From: Cynocephalus volans
Taxonomy: Eukaryota > Chordata > Mammalia > Dermoptera > Cynocephalidae
Assembly: GCF_027409185.1 (NCBI RefSeq)
Contig: NC_084463.1
Coordinates: 109,478,133 to 109,542,132 of the forward strand
Direction of reading: 5' to 3'
DNA: 64,000 nt
Part shown: piece by piece, positions 37,095 to 51,400 of the stretch
Layout: every line of letters begins with the position of its first letter
Position numbering within the stretch: the stretch's first letter is position 1
Notes under the pieces: model-generated
The model's input: the letters and a program-made list of their open reading frames with translations, nothing else
Told to the model about the DNA's origin: nothing
Databases searched by the model: none
Made by a program: the position numbers and the translations under genes

Positions 37095-40004
37095 TAAACT
37101 GAACACAGCCAGAAACACTCAGAGGATAAAGTGCCAGTGCAGAGAGGCCTGGCAACAGAAGGAAGGAGGAATCCAGTTCATCTCCATGTCCCCTATTACA
37201 TAAGAGTGAGGGCAGCTGACATACTAGGCAATCCATCCTATAGAACTTTGAGCTAAGGAATAGAAAATTGTGCCAGGTCTGGTCTGTGCAGGGCAAGGAA
37301 ATACAAAAGTTAGAAAACGTGTATTCCTCAAATGAGTCAGCCAAAGAAATACCAAACAAAAACAGTACTTTTCAAACTCCCTGTATTTGAGATGGACATC
37401 TAGTAAGGAATGCGATAATTCTGGTACTTCTTGCTACTGCCTACCTTCAGAACTGTGAACTGGGTAGCCACCCTTTCTCCCATACCTTCAATCAGAGGCA
37501 CTGGAATTTTCTAGGACTCTGGGAGGAACTGACCTTGCCTTTTTACTTTGCCAGCCCCCGAAAAGTAGACCCAGTGCTCCCTCATGACCATCAAGGATAC
37601 AAGGGCTATCAGAGTAATCAACTTGGCAGCATTTAAGGAAGGTTAATGAAGCTCAAGACTTCCCACAATTGTCTTTAGACATTTTTAGGTACCTACGTCA
37701 AGCTGGGGTTAAAACACAATTGTTTGGTTAGAGAATTCAAATGACTTGACTGCATGGAGTGAGATTATGATATCCTAAGCTCAGTTCACCCCAACTGTTT
37801 CTATTCCAAAACTGGAAAATCACTGGTTTTCAGAGGCCAGAAGGATCACTAAAGGGCATCTGATAATTTCCCTGAAGCCGTATAATCCTGAACTCAAAAG
37901 GCCAGAATCAACCACATCTTTCTAAAACCTGACAATGCCTGGCCTCACTTGGTTCACAGGGAATCCAGATAAGGATAAACCAGAACGGCTCCCTTGTAAC
38001 CAATAGTCAAGGCTTCGAATGCAACTTTCAAGTAGGGAAGAAAGGGTGAAGTATTTCAACTTAGTCCTAGGATAAGAAGCAGGCCAAAGTGTTGCCATGA
38101 TAGGTAGTAGGGGAGCTGCTTGGAGAGGCCTCGAGAGACAGGTGCAAGTCCCTCCTAGGTAAGAGTATGAGGTGTAGCTGGAGGGGGCACTGAAGGCTGG
38201 TAACCCTGGGATCACCCCTACTGAGCTTCAGATGTAGCCTCCCGTACTGTGGTTGTGCTTAGTTTTCCATCTAGCTTCCTTTGTAGAGGCTGATAGGAAG
38301 GGAGCCTAGGGAATGACCTAGTGACAACTGACTGCTGTACAGCTGCCTAGTTATTCAAATGGGAGTCACCAAAGTTCTCTTTAGGGAGCTTCCACGAGGC
38401 CAAACGTTCAGAGTTCCAAAGAGTTGTTTGGTAGAGGCAGTAGCTGAACACTAGACAAGATAGTTGGTGGCACTTGGAAAAGTTCAAAGTGGGCTCCATT
38501 AAACACCGAGAACTACTGCTGTGATCCCACCATAGACTTGGGAATATCTTAAAGGGATACCCACAGCTGGCTATTTTTCTAACTTGTCCAAGCACTTCTA
38601 TAAGTGAACTGAACGGACGATTCCATTACAGGTACCTGTGTGCTGTGTGTGCTGACACCCCAACAAATAAGCTTCAAAAACCCCTGTGATCTTCTGCCCA
38701 TTTGAGAGGGGTGAGGAAACACTGGGCAGTTATAAAAGATTGTCCTTAATACTACCAGATCCTGCCCTGTCTCTTTCCCTGTACTAGGACAAAGCTGAAG
38801 AGTTTCCCAACCCTCGATTTCCTGGAAGTTTCATTCCCACCTCCATCCCAGAAAGGTTTCCCCAGGTAGGCCTCCCTACAAATTGATTCTACCCAGTCTA
38901 CTCCCTTCTATCCTGGCCCTGCTCTGGGTTTTTTCATCTTCTTTCCCCACCCCTGTGTTCCCAGCTACTAGTCCTTGGCAGACCATAACAAGTTAGGCAG
39001 AAATACTGACTAGATCTTGGGGATAATCAGTGTCTGACAACAATGCCCAGATTATTTACTGAAGCCTTCAATTACATCTCAGAGAGGGATTAATATTCCT
39101 CTGTCTGTGGTTCCTTATCCCTCCTCTCCTCCAAGAAGTTCACAGTGAGATATCATCTCATCCATCTTTGTACCCCCAGTGTTTAGGCACAAAGATAAGG
39201 GGCTACATGTAATAGTTTGGGCAGGGAACTTTTGGTGGGCTTGGCATATGGGAGGGAGGGTTACCCAGTTCCTCCTAGCATCCATTTCCAAAGTGTATTC
39301 TTCCTCTACCCTGCCTTTTCTACACACTCTCATCTCTTCATCCTCCTGTTAAGGACTAAAGACAAATGAGGCAGCCTGGGAGCCTTGACTTGGAAGTCAG
39401 GCCTGAGTTCTAGGTCCCTTCTACCACTGAGTTAATATATAAGCTCAGACAATTCACTGGCCTCTCTGACCTTTAAATGAAAGAGATGGACTAGATGTTC
39501 TCTCCAGGTTCTTTCAAATCAATTTATACTTGAGAAATCAGTAAATGAATTTGAAAAAAATTCTAATTCCAAGACATAGGTATCCTGCACCTCTTTGAAA
39601 CAGCTGAAAGGAAGTAAAGGTCAGGTTCCTGTTTATTACACATTTAGTTACAGGAAAAGAAGCAAGTGTATCTATGGAGAAATAGAACCTTGGAGCCCCT
39701 ATACTTGACTAATAAAAGCAAATTTCTGGAAGAAGCAGAGAAGCAGGCCCCAAGTGAGACCTGGCAGTGTCAAAAAGGGTCTATAAGTGATTAAAAGAGT
39801 AAAAAACAAAGGCTATTATCAGACAAGATCTCTAAGCACAGATTATAGTCTAGAGAGGTCTGAGTGGGAAGGAACCCCTGGCACTTCTATTAGAGGGAAG
39901 GACTTGGTCCACAGCAAGTTGCTACTGCATTTGGTTCAAACCCAGTTTGCTCAATCTTTCAGTCTGGTATGTATTCACACAGGCAGACATGCTGCAGGCT
40001 GTAG
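37095..40004. other. Region downstream of the NRIP3 stop: 3'UTR plus intergenic
   Basis: The NRIP3 3'UTR begins at 40004 and runs down. A MIR-like piece lies at about 39390-39530. The extent of the UTR cannot be fixed; the nearest AATAAA on the gene strand is at 39637-39632. Confidence 0.45.
39632..39637 (-). terminator. NRIP3: Candidate NRIP3 polyadenylation signal (AATAAA)
   Basis: The first AATAAA on the gene strand after the stop, giving a 3'UTR of about 390 nt. A longer UTR using a distal signal is equally possible. Confidence 0.3.
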
Positions 40005-40020
40005 TTATGCTTCTGAAGTG
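40005..40020 (-). CDS. NRIP3: NRIP3 coding exon 7, 16-nt coding tail
   Basis: The acceptor ctcatttcag is followed by CACTTCAGAAGCATAA. With the two bases from exon 6 this gives NTSEA and a stop, the known C-terminus. The exon continues as 3'UTR. Confidence 0.9.
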
Positions 40021-43000
40021 CTGAAATGAGAAAGAACAAAAGAAATGACACCAAATTTGAGGAGGTTAGGCTGAAGGTAATTACACTTTTGATTTAAAAG
40101 CTACTCATTTTCCCCACCATTCTGTGTGATATCATCGCTGTTCATTCTGAAGTGTGGGCTACAGAGTTTTGTGGGATGGTGAACTCTGGGGGTGGGAAGG
40201 GGTGGATTTGTGGTATGACTGAAAGCCAAAGACAGGATACAACCCCATATAGTGTCTGAGAACCCCTCAGCTCATGACAAATGGATTTGATCTGACTTGA
40301 CCCATTTGGGCACTCACTTGTCTTCGTTCAAAGAAACTGTCTCCACAAAAGGTATTTCTTCCTTGTCTGTCTTCCCCATGATCAGCCGGTGCTTATCCAA
40401 GTTTATGATGCACTGAAAACAAAGGAGAATCACTGGTCACTGTCAATGATACCACTATGGGGTCCCCAGGTAAGAGGATTCCTGCTTAGAGAGGAAGTAT
40501 CAAAGGGAAAGTGGAGTCAATCCTACCTTCATGGATCGGAGAGTCTGGAGACCAAGGGACAAGTTTTTCTCATTGTCCTCTAATAAAAACATAAAACAAA
40601 AATAAAATAACGAGTCAGCCATTTCCATGCTGGTTTAGAATTCAGTCTGATCACCATAAGAGTCAACCCATCCACCCATCTATCCAATAAACATCTGTTG
40701 AGCATCTGTTATAGTAAGTAATTTTCCCAGATCATTATAGTTAAAAGGCTATAGAGCCAAGATTCAAAGCCAGGTATTTTTAACTCTAAAGGACCAAGAC
40801 CACTAGACAAAAACCATAAACCTGGAGTATTCTGGTACAGAATGCATGAGGAGAAGTGTAGGAAGTGGTAGGCAATTATCAAGGGATTTATGGCAAAGGA
40901 GCAAGAACATTTTGCCCTCTGCCACCAACTAGTTCATGGGAAGCTCTCAGGGGACATTTTCACTTGCACACAAAAATGTTCCTTGAATTTTTTATGATTC
41001 CCACAATCCTTTCTTCTGATTTATTCTCAGTATGTCTTGAATGTAGCTCAGGGCTCATCTGGTACTTTGGAGGGCAGAAATTGGAACAAGGTCTGTAGTA
41101 CAGGAAAATGGGAACCTGGGATTTTGAAGCAGTAAATATTTACAGGCATCAAATCTCATGAGGATCTGGTGGGGGGAGGGGTAGGGTTTACTTTAGGGTC
41201 CATAGGTCCAGTCCCGAACTCTACTCACCAACCACAGCTGCTGAGCAGTCCAGGCGGAGGGAGCCCAGTGTGATCACTAGGTGCTCAATCTGGCCCACTA
41301 CTTTGAGATGCCGGGGTAGAGAAAGCTTTTCTCCTTCATGCTTGTGAGATTTGACATGCTCCTTGAGTCTGCACCAGAGAGGAAGATACCAGAATCCCCT
41401 TGGCAGAGGTTTCTGGTAGAATCTGGCAATGCCTATGTTCTGACCCACAATTAGAATTCTGCATGGATTTCCTGGGATTAATTCACTAAAAAAGTGCTAG
41501 GCAGCCTACATTTGCTATTTCCGTACTTTGTCCTAAACATGCCAGAGGAATATACAAAGACTCGTCTCCTGTTCTCAAAAATTTTACATCACTACCTGCA
41601 TTGGTCAAAGAGCGGAGGTGACACATTCAGATAATCCTGTTCTGCATCCTAACATCCTCACCTATGTGTGAAGCAGTTTAGTTAGCATGTCCTTTTTACC
41701 CATCTGTGGGTAACAGATATCAGAGGGGACAGGTTAATTCTAATTTTAGAAGATGCTTTGTTCAATATCCAATTTTCTATCTGTCTTTTCTATTTCAGTC
41801 TGTCCTCATCAGTTTGTCTTAAGCTTTAAGGTTAGTGGGGGCAAGTACTTACTTGGTAAGTACGCTGACATTGGTATCAGCAAGGAATATCATGGAGAAA
41901 GTGCTCATTAACTTAACTCGTATGTGCAGGGGAGGAAGGAAAGGAACAGCACCAAGGTTTCACACAGTTATGTAAGCTTATTGGAATAGCTAGCATCAGA
42001 GCTATTATGGGTTGGTGAATAAATACTTAATTATGGACTGTCTGTGCCAATACTTCTGCTTTCCTCTTTTTCCTCTTTTGGTATTATAGCCCATCCAAAA
42101 GAAAAATAATTGCAGTTTTACAGATGGTTATTAATTCTTCTGGAATCATGGCAGTCTGCTGCCTAATTATGCATCAGGACATTATTAGTCTTTCTGGAAC
42201 CATCATGTTGCAATATACCTCATCTCTTCATCACATAAAAAAGCTCAGGATTCTTCCCACATGAGCTCTTAAGTGCTGGACTTTCCCCACTACCCTAAAT
42301 AGCAATGTACAAAACCCACAGAGCCAGCTTCAAAGAGTCATAGCAGAGGTGAAGGGTGAGGACAGGGAAGACCTGAGAAGGAATAGATCATGTGGTAGGG
42401 GGTCACTGATTACACAAATGGAGCCCTGTGAAAGCCCTACTACCTAAGAATATGGACATCTTGAATGTAGCTCAAAATGAGCCACTATAACTACCTTAGT
42501 GATTGTTTCATTACAGAGATTTGGGCTGGGGAATAAATTATTGTACTTAGAGCTAGAGATATAGAAAATGATATTGGCTTGATCCTACTGATTCTGGGAT
42601 AGACCTTGGGGCCCATTTGATACTTGAGTGAAAAGGAGGTAAGATACAAAATGGCTTTCTCTGACTAAAAAAGGGAGAACCCATTTCCAGCTGCTAGAGA
42701 ACTGAAGACATTCAATATACTAGGTGTCTGCCTCACATCCAATCCCCAGCAGGGGCAGCAGTATGATCTGATTTTATATGCTCTTCACAGAGAGAAAAGG
42801 CACTAAGAAACTACTTGTTAGTCAACCTTATGATGGTCCAGGCCCAGCAGCAATTACAACCCTATTTTCAGTTCTGACTGATATTTCCTGGGGACAGACA
42901 ACGTGTCCTCTGGAAGAACCCTGAGTAATCTAAGGCCAACCACCTCCCTGCTGTTACTCATCTGGGGTATGCCAACAGAACAGCTCCTTCCCCCCGCCAT

Positions 43001-45363
43001 AAGTTTATTTAGGCAGTTGGCCAGTATGGGGATCCGAACCCTTGACCTTGATGTTATCATCACCTTGCTCTCCCAAGTGAGCTAACTGGCCAGCCCCAGA
43101 ACAGCTCCTTCTAATTTGCTGTCTAGTGGATCAGAGCATGGCACACAATTAGTCAGGGTCTCATGCTCTCTCATTCCAGAGTCCAGAGGTCTTTGCTCAA
43201 AATGTAATAGACGGGAGTTAGTGGAAAGCCAAAGGCTTCCCTGACTCACTGATTTCTCCCAGCTGTCTGAGAACCTACCACTCTTCCCTTCTATTAAAGA
43301 CTCTGGTTCCAGCTGAGATATGAGTTCTGCACATTTCTCAAAGAGCCTCTGTGGAGACCCTCACCACCTCTAACCCCAAAACAGATTCAAGCAAAGAATG
43401 CATTCACATCTGACTTCCACCCAGCACAAGTGGCTACTTACCCCAATCTGTCCACACAGGTTGAGGAGATGAGATTGTATTGACAGCCTGTGTCAACCAA
43501 GGCTTTCACATCCTTTCCAGCACACTGTGAGGAGGAAACATACTGTTCAACAGGAGCCAGAGAAGCAAAAGGAAAGGGAGATGCAGAGAGTAAGCAGCAG
43601 ATGTCATATGAAAGGCAGGGTTGGAGAGCCTTCTCCCAGTTATGAGTTGGTAGTTTCATCTTTACCCACTGCTGAGTGTGCCTTTGATTGGCTCTTTTTC
43701 CTGTTGAATCCAGGGCTGACAGAAGATCCCAAAAGACTTCGAGTGTTTCATTCTGTATACCAACTAGCTCTTAATCATTTTTTAAAAAATCACATACTCC
43801 TTTGTAAATCTGATGAAAACTTTGCATACAAAATATCACATGCGCTTGCAGTGTTACATGGAGTATCCCCTTTAAAACTCATTTATGAATTCCATGATAA
43901 GACCCCCACTCTATAAACTTTAGAGGAGAGGGCCCCACTACTGAGATCATAAAAGGTCCCAAATCTTACTTTCCATAAAAGCCTGGAAAAGCTGTTCTCA
44001 GAACATTACCTGGCAAGAAACCAAAATCATGTCATCATCTTCAGACTTCTTTAGCCCCTCAGACTTAGCCTGATTGAGTTTGTTGGTCTTGGAGGCCCAA
44101 GGGACACGACTGCTTCGGAGCTTAGACAAGTTGGTTTCCATGAGGCGCCTCTGCAGAATGTTATGAGGTTGCTTGAAGAATAGAAAGCAGAGTCGTCTTA
44201 GTGATAAGCCACATCTCCCCTCTCCCATTGTCTCCCAGGTGCCACAGAAATAATGAAGGAGCCTTACATAACTGAGCTATACCTTTGCTTCTTATTTATT
44301 CTTCCTTCGAGTGGGGACTTTACTGGTACTGTATTATCAGAGCAAGTACTATAAACCAATTTGCAGCAGGCCACCCTGAATAGATGAAAGAACAAAGCAG
44401 GACCCTGGGAAATGTGGATAGGGCCAATGAATATTCTATAGCTCAAGAGAACTGAGAGACCCTTGTGATTTGGACTAACTTGGGCCTGCTGCCTTCCCTC
44501 CCCTTCCATGGGCATTTCATGGGGAAAGTGGTCTTGGTCTAGAATAAGTGATCTCTGTATCTTCCCAGGTGACTGTAAATCAGTACCTTGCAGAAAGGAC
44601 ATCTCATTCTCATAGGCTGAAGAAACATACCTAGCACTGGTAGTCAGAATCTCTGCTTACTTCTATACCAAGCCTCACTCCCTTACAGTCTTATCTTTTA
44701 CACCCACTCTACAGTTGCCTTGGTGGGCTGAGTCACCCACAGGGTAGGGACACAGGAACTCATACCTGCTGAGAAAGCCTCTCAGAAGACACACTTTAGA
44801 ACCTGGCAGAACCCACAGGAATCATCCTCACTGACATCCTCTGAACCTCAAATCATTGGCTCCTCCTGTCCTTTCTTGTCATCCATTCCCCCTTCCTTCA
44901 ATGAGCAAAAATGTGGGGGTGTAAAAGGGGCACACACTAACCAAGAAGCAGGGCGCTTAATTAGACCTTATATGTGTATGCCAGGATAACTAATGTTAGG
45001 AAGCAGAATGAGGAGTGTGAATTCAAGTCTGGTCTTTGATAGAACTTGGGAGAGTTCCTAGGGCAGATACATTTATGTTCTACTGTTCCTATTCAAAGTA
45101 GCCTCCAGAAGGTTTAAGACACCTCTTGAAAAGAAGTCATTTAACCTGAGAAATTTCTACACACAAACATCTTATGCTCAGTTTATAATAACATTTAAAA
45201 TCCCTCAAAGGGGCCAGTCCTGTGGCTCACTCGGAAGAGTGCGGTGCTGATAGCGCCGAGGCCACGGGTTCAGATCCTATATAGGGATGGCCAGTGTGCT
45301 CACTGGCTGAGCGTGGTGCAGACAACACCAAGTCAGGGGTTACGATCCCCTTACTGGTCAAAA

Positions 45364-45418
<55 letters not shown>

Positions 45419-48400
45419 AATCCCTCAAAGGATAAAGTTTAACCCCAATTTTCTTTTCTTTTTTTTTTTTCTTTCTTTTTTTAAAAAAAGATGACCGGTA
45501 AGGGGATTTTAACCCTTGACTTGGTGTTGTCAGCACCACGCTCACCCAGTGAGCTAACCAGCCATCCCTATATGGGATCCGAACCTGTGGCCTTGGTGTT
45601 TTCAGCACCACACTCTCCCAAGTGAGCCACGGGCCGGCCCAACCCCAATTTTCTATCTAACACATACCAGATGGTACTCTGATTCTATGGGGAAGGGAGT
45701 CATTCTTAGAAGGCCAAAGCCTAGAACCTTCCTAGGGAAGGGAGTAGGACTGGAGGTCTTCATTATCTACCACTTTTCAGATTTCTAAGGACAAATGGAG
45801 TCAGAGCCGTGACTCACTGTAACCCTGGTGAGGTGAACAAATGGATGCCCAAAATATACTGATTTTTGGCAAAGCACATTCTAAATTAGTATCCTTGGGG
45901 AAAAGGGAGGGAGAGGCACTTATAAAGAAAATGAGAGCTTCTTAGCTTGATAAGAATCTAGAGAAAGTGCTAACTCTGTCAGATTTTGTGATGCAGCACT
46001 GAGAGAATGCTTTTCCTCAAGAAAAACAGAAATGCTTCATTCTAGTCTTTCTCACTAATAAGCCTGTATTTCTAGCTCAAGCCATACTAGAGCAGTATGT
46101 TTGTTGCTGTCAAGTCCATGCTTAGCAATACCAACTAAGATAAAATGAATTTGTAGAACTAAGAATTGGAATGGGCTTCAAAGGCTGTCTAATCAAAGCC
46201 CTCTTACCTAAAGCTTGGTGCTCTTCTACATTGGTCTTGCTGAATACCACTTTACCTGGTCACTCTTAGTCTTGCAGAGGAGCCTAATCATCAGTGGACA
46301 GATGAGTCAAATGAGGAAAGTTCTGAAATCATTCTCCTTGAAGTAATTTCTGTTCTGTACTTTCCTCCCTTTCTATTGGATCCTTCCTCCACAGGCTGTA
46401 AAACATACTCACAGTTCCTAGTATTGGGGAGAAAAATCCCCCACAAAACCTCATATCCTGACTCCTCAACTCTATATCCTCCCCTAATCCACTCCTGTCT
46501 GGAATGGTCTTTTTAAAAAAAAGCCTAAACCACGAAGTCTATTTCCTAATATCCTATATTCACTGAGATCACTTCTGATCCCACAACACCAATAAACAAT
46601 CTCCAGATTTCCAATCCATTAAATATTTTTTGACCTTAATTTTACTTGACTTTTCTAGTACATTTGGCCTTGATGACTATTCCTTTATAAGTTCTTTTCT
46701 TTAGTAACCAAAAAAGGTTCAAACACATTCTCAATGTAAAATATTCAAATACCAATGAAGTATATAAAGTTAAAAGAGAAAACCTCCTCAAACTCTCGAC
46801 TCCTTCTCAGTCCCACTCCCTACAAATAATGACCATTAAATTTAGAAGTACATCCTTCCAAAAATATTAACACATTTACACACATATACAACTATAAGAT
46901 CATACAATAACTGTTCTGAAATTTTCTATTTTTATTTAATATATAGAAGGAACTTTTCTGTCATTACATATATTGTAATTCTCTTCATTCACTTTATAAC
47001 TAAAAAGTATTCATAGTATAGTTCAGGAATAGAAAATTCACAGCCAAGAAATCCATGTGAACTTCAGAGATGTTTTTCACTGGTCATTTTATATGTCTAC
47101 ATGTTTTAAGTGATGATGTAGCTGCACATTTACCTTTGCTCCCAACCAAAATTTCACTAAAATGACAGTAAAGGAATAAGAGAGGCCTAGACCCACAAGA
47201 ATAAAGGTAAGAGTGAAGGAAGCAAGAAAGAAAAAGACAGATGTTGACAAAATTCCAAAATCTGAACAGCAGACAGAAAATGGTAACTGACCCAGACTAG
47301 AGAAAGCTCAGTACTTCATACCATTTCACTTCACAGAACACTGGAGTGGTAGAGACTGCCAGTTGTTCATTAAAATCTTTGTTCTCTTCTTCTTCCCAGG
47401 CAGATATCTAAATTATGTTTCCTAGCCTTCCTTGCAGTTAGACATGGCTATATGACTAAGTTCCAGGGAATGGAATGTCAGTAGAAGTGACATGCGCCAC
47501 TTCTAGGCATGTCCCATAAAAACCTCCTGTGCACACTCCTCCCTACTCTTTTCTTCTTCTGAGTGGCTAAAGTGTAGATGACTTCTATGGTAACCTTCTT
47601 AGAGGCCACATGTTGAAGGCAGAAGAGCCACTGTCAGCCTGGGTCCCTAAATGACTACATGGAAGAGGGCTGTCTTTTCCACTAGTACTGTTACTTAAGA
47701 GCTATTACATATATTGGTGTCTAGCTGTAAAAGCAGTTTTCCCACTCGGACTGAAAATCTGGAAAGGCTAAAGAGTTAGCAGTATCAGAACCTCTGTCTA
47801 GAAATGAAGTGAAACAAAAAACAAGGAAATTATTAATTTTGAGAAAAACCAACGTTTGTATGAGAAAGTAAACATAATCATAGTACATTAGACTTATTTG
47901 TGAATAATATGAGCATAGTCATAATAATGTAAGCAGTATATGCTGGTTTGACCTAAAATAGTTGTTTAACATAATATTAGTATGATAGGATAGGGGATAT
48001 GATGGGAAGGTATAAGAGAATTAAATCTTTATGCACTATAATAGAAAATCAATAGCTAATGGTAAAATCAAGAAATAGCAGTGTCATCATTTACCTAGAC
48101 ATATGGAGATCCCTAACACAAGAAACAGCTTTAAGATTTTTTAAATTATACACATATATCTTCTTATGAAAGTAAAACTTAAATAAAAAAATATACCCCA
48201 CATAGCAGGAAAGAGTTAAGCCACAAGAAAAGCCAACTTACAGTGGCTTAAATGGAGGTTTATTTTTCTTACATAACACAAAGTCTGGTACAGGCAGCTG
48301 CTGACATTAACTCAGCAGAATAACAACTTCAGGGCTATTGTTTCTGTAATTCTTCTGGACATCCCCTCATGTTCAGAGATGCATGCTCCGGCTTCTGGCA

Positions 48401-51400
48401 TTAGGTATACATTCAAGAAATGAGGAAAGAAGAAGGGACTGAAGGGACTATGCTTAGTGCCATCTATCCCTTTTATTAGGAAAGTGAAAGCTTTCCAGAA
48501 GATTCCTCAGCAGTTCCCTCACACCAAAAACTAACTTAGGCAGGTATAATGCCAGGTTACCCTATAACCAGCTTAGCACCTATTTTCTTACATCTGCCCT
48601 ACTTTCTGCATTTCAAAACAGCACATCTTCTACAGACATTTGAGTCTGTGGTATAAGCATACCTCAATTTAACTATTTAACTGCTAATGGACATTTAGGT
48701 TGTTTTTACATGTTTGCCATTAGAAAATGTTGCAATAAACTCAACATTCTGTTTTTCTTGAAACTCTCCTCCACTGGTTTCTAAAACCACCTTTCTGTTT
48801 ATTTTGTATCTGTCTATTCACTAGTTCCTTTGCCTCTGTTCATTTCTTAAATGTTGGTGTTCCTCATCACTCCTTTGGTCCTTTTCTCACTCTACACATC
48901 CTCCCAGGGCAATTTTATCTGCTTTTGTTGCATAAGTTACTACTTTTATGAGACGATTCTATCTCATGCCTAGATCTCATTCCTGAGTTTTAGATCCATA
49001 GATCCAACTGCCTTTTTGAACATTCCACAAGCACTTCAAACTTGTCCCACTGATCTTTCACATAAAACTTGCACTTTCTCCCTTATCTCCTATCTCAATG
49101 ATTACAATTCTGCCTCTCTAACATATTTGCCTCTTCATTTCTACTGTTACTGCTAAGTCCAAGCAATCTCCTAAGACAGTATTTACATGGTTCCCTTCCC
49201 CTTCACTGGTTCTCTTGCCAGCTGTATCAAATAAAAATCTTCAATTTAGCATTCAAGATCTTCCCTAACTACCACTCATCCTCCTTTCCAATCTCATCTT
49301 TTAATTATTCTTCTATGAAGGCTTTCTAATTTTGGCAAATTGACACTTTCTCATGTTACCTTGGGCAAATTACTAATCTCGCTGAGCATTACTTTTATCT
49401 AAGCCTCACTTTCTTCATCATTAATAAAAAGCTTGAGCTCCAAAGTCTTGAACAGTTTTAACATTCTGGATTACTTCCTTTCCGCCAACCTTGGTAAATG
49501 GCACCACCATACACCCATTATTGATTTTTCTTTTCCTATCCTCCCTTCCCAAGTACTGTTGCTGCTTCCTCCAAAACATACCTGAAATTAATCTACTTCT
49601 CCCCATCATTACTATCTCCAATCTAATCCAAGCCACCGTAATTTCTTATTTGTACTCCAACAGATTCCTGACTTGTCTTCTGCCTCTTCTTTTACCCTTC
49701 TCCAATCCATTCTCTGCATAGCAACCAGATTGAGCTTTTAAAAATATGTCAGATAATATGCTCCCTTAATCAAAACCCTTCAATGGCTTCCCGTTGTTCT
49801 ACAAACAAAATTCAAACTTCTCACTTACAGGACTCTGCACCATCTGGTCCCTGCCCCTCTCTCCAACTTCCATATACATACCACTCTCCCCTTTATTCAT
49901 TTGGCTCCTTCCATATTCACTTCCTTGCTCAAAAACCCTTTTCCATTCCAACAGCTTTGCATCTGCTGTTCCCTTTGCCTGAAATGTTCTTCCCCTAACA
50001 TTTCAAATACTTAGCTCACTCTTATCTTTCAGGTGTCAGCTCAAATGTCACTTTCTCAGAGACATCTTCCCTGACCATGCTAATAAAGTAGGTAACCCAC
50101 CTTTTTAGTTACTAACATATTGCACTATTTGTTTCATAGCAATTGTAAATCCAGCATTTTTTTGCTTTTTTGTTTACTGTTCCACTCCCCTCACTAGAAT
50201 GTCAGTTCCAAGAGAGCTGAGACATTGATTGTCTTGATCACAGCTATATCTCCAGCTCTCGACAAACATCTGAATAAACAAATCTCTACCCATTATTTCT
50301 TCCAAAAGCCTTTTTGACTAACATCATTTAGTTCTTCTTTTCAGAATCCCTTCAATACCTGTATATTAAATAGTTTGTACTATTTATATTCCTACTTCTT
50401 GACTATCGTAAATATGCTTAAGAGGTTTTCATCTATGTTTATTGAAATATTGGCTTTCCAAGGGCTGTCCAGATGTCTTTGAAGATCCACAGTACTAATT
50501 AGCTAGATGGGTGCTGCAGGTACTTTGGTGGCCTTTTGGACATAAATTTTAAGTCATCTTCCTGACATGGATTCTGCTTTATGCTAAACCTCAACAAGGC
50601 AGCTACTAACCTAAGCAGTCCCTGGTTCTCTACTGTTTCTGACATATGACTGCTAGAGGCATCTAAACCTTAACCAGGCAAGTTCAAATGTGCTGCCTCC
50701 ATCACCATCAAGAGTTTCTGAAGGGAACAGGCACTGTGGGCAGTGGTCTATTTGGGGTGGGAATAGCAGAGGCACCAATACTGCTTAAACATCTCTTCTA
50801 ACCAGGCTGTAGAATGAAAAAAAAAGTGAGGTAAGAGACTATACTGCAGGATGCCACAGAATCATGATTTGAGCAAGGACTTCTAAAGCCACTTTCTCAT
50901 TCCCTTTACCCATGACACACTGAACCCAGACAGAAAGTAACTAATAGATTTCTGTGGCCCACAGAATAAACTAAACTGGAAAATAGGGAAAATGACAGAG
51001 GTCTGCATTTGTAGCATTTACTCCCAGAGGTATCTAGCTAGCAATAAGACCACAACTAGAGCTACTTAGAACAGGAGTCAGCAAATACATTCCAAATGCC
51101 AAATCCAGCCTGTTGCCTGTCTTTATAAAAAAAAGTTTTATTTGAACACAATTAATCCCACTCATTTATTGTCCCTGTCTGCTTTTGTACTATAAGAGCG
51201 GAGTTAAGTAGTTGAGACAGAGACTGTTCAGCCTGCAAAGCTGAAAATATTTACTGGCCAGTCCTTACAAAAAGTTTGATAACCAAACTTTTGTTTAAAT
51301 TAGAGTAGTGCTTAAAAACATACGCTTTGTAGTCAGACAGAGCTGAGTTCAAGATAGTATCTAGTAGTGTTTTTGTGAGGATTAAGTGAGATAATCCAAA

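Noticed and set aside
45351-45611. 86-codon minus-strand open frame
   Set aside because: Made of SINE and (AAAT)n tail sequence, giving a repeated LFIY-type peptide.
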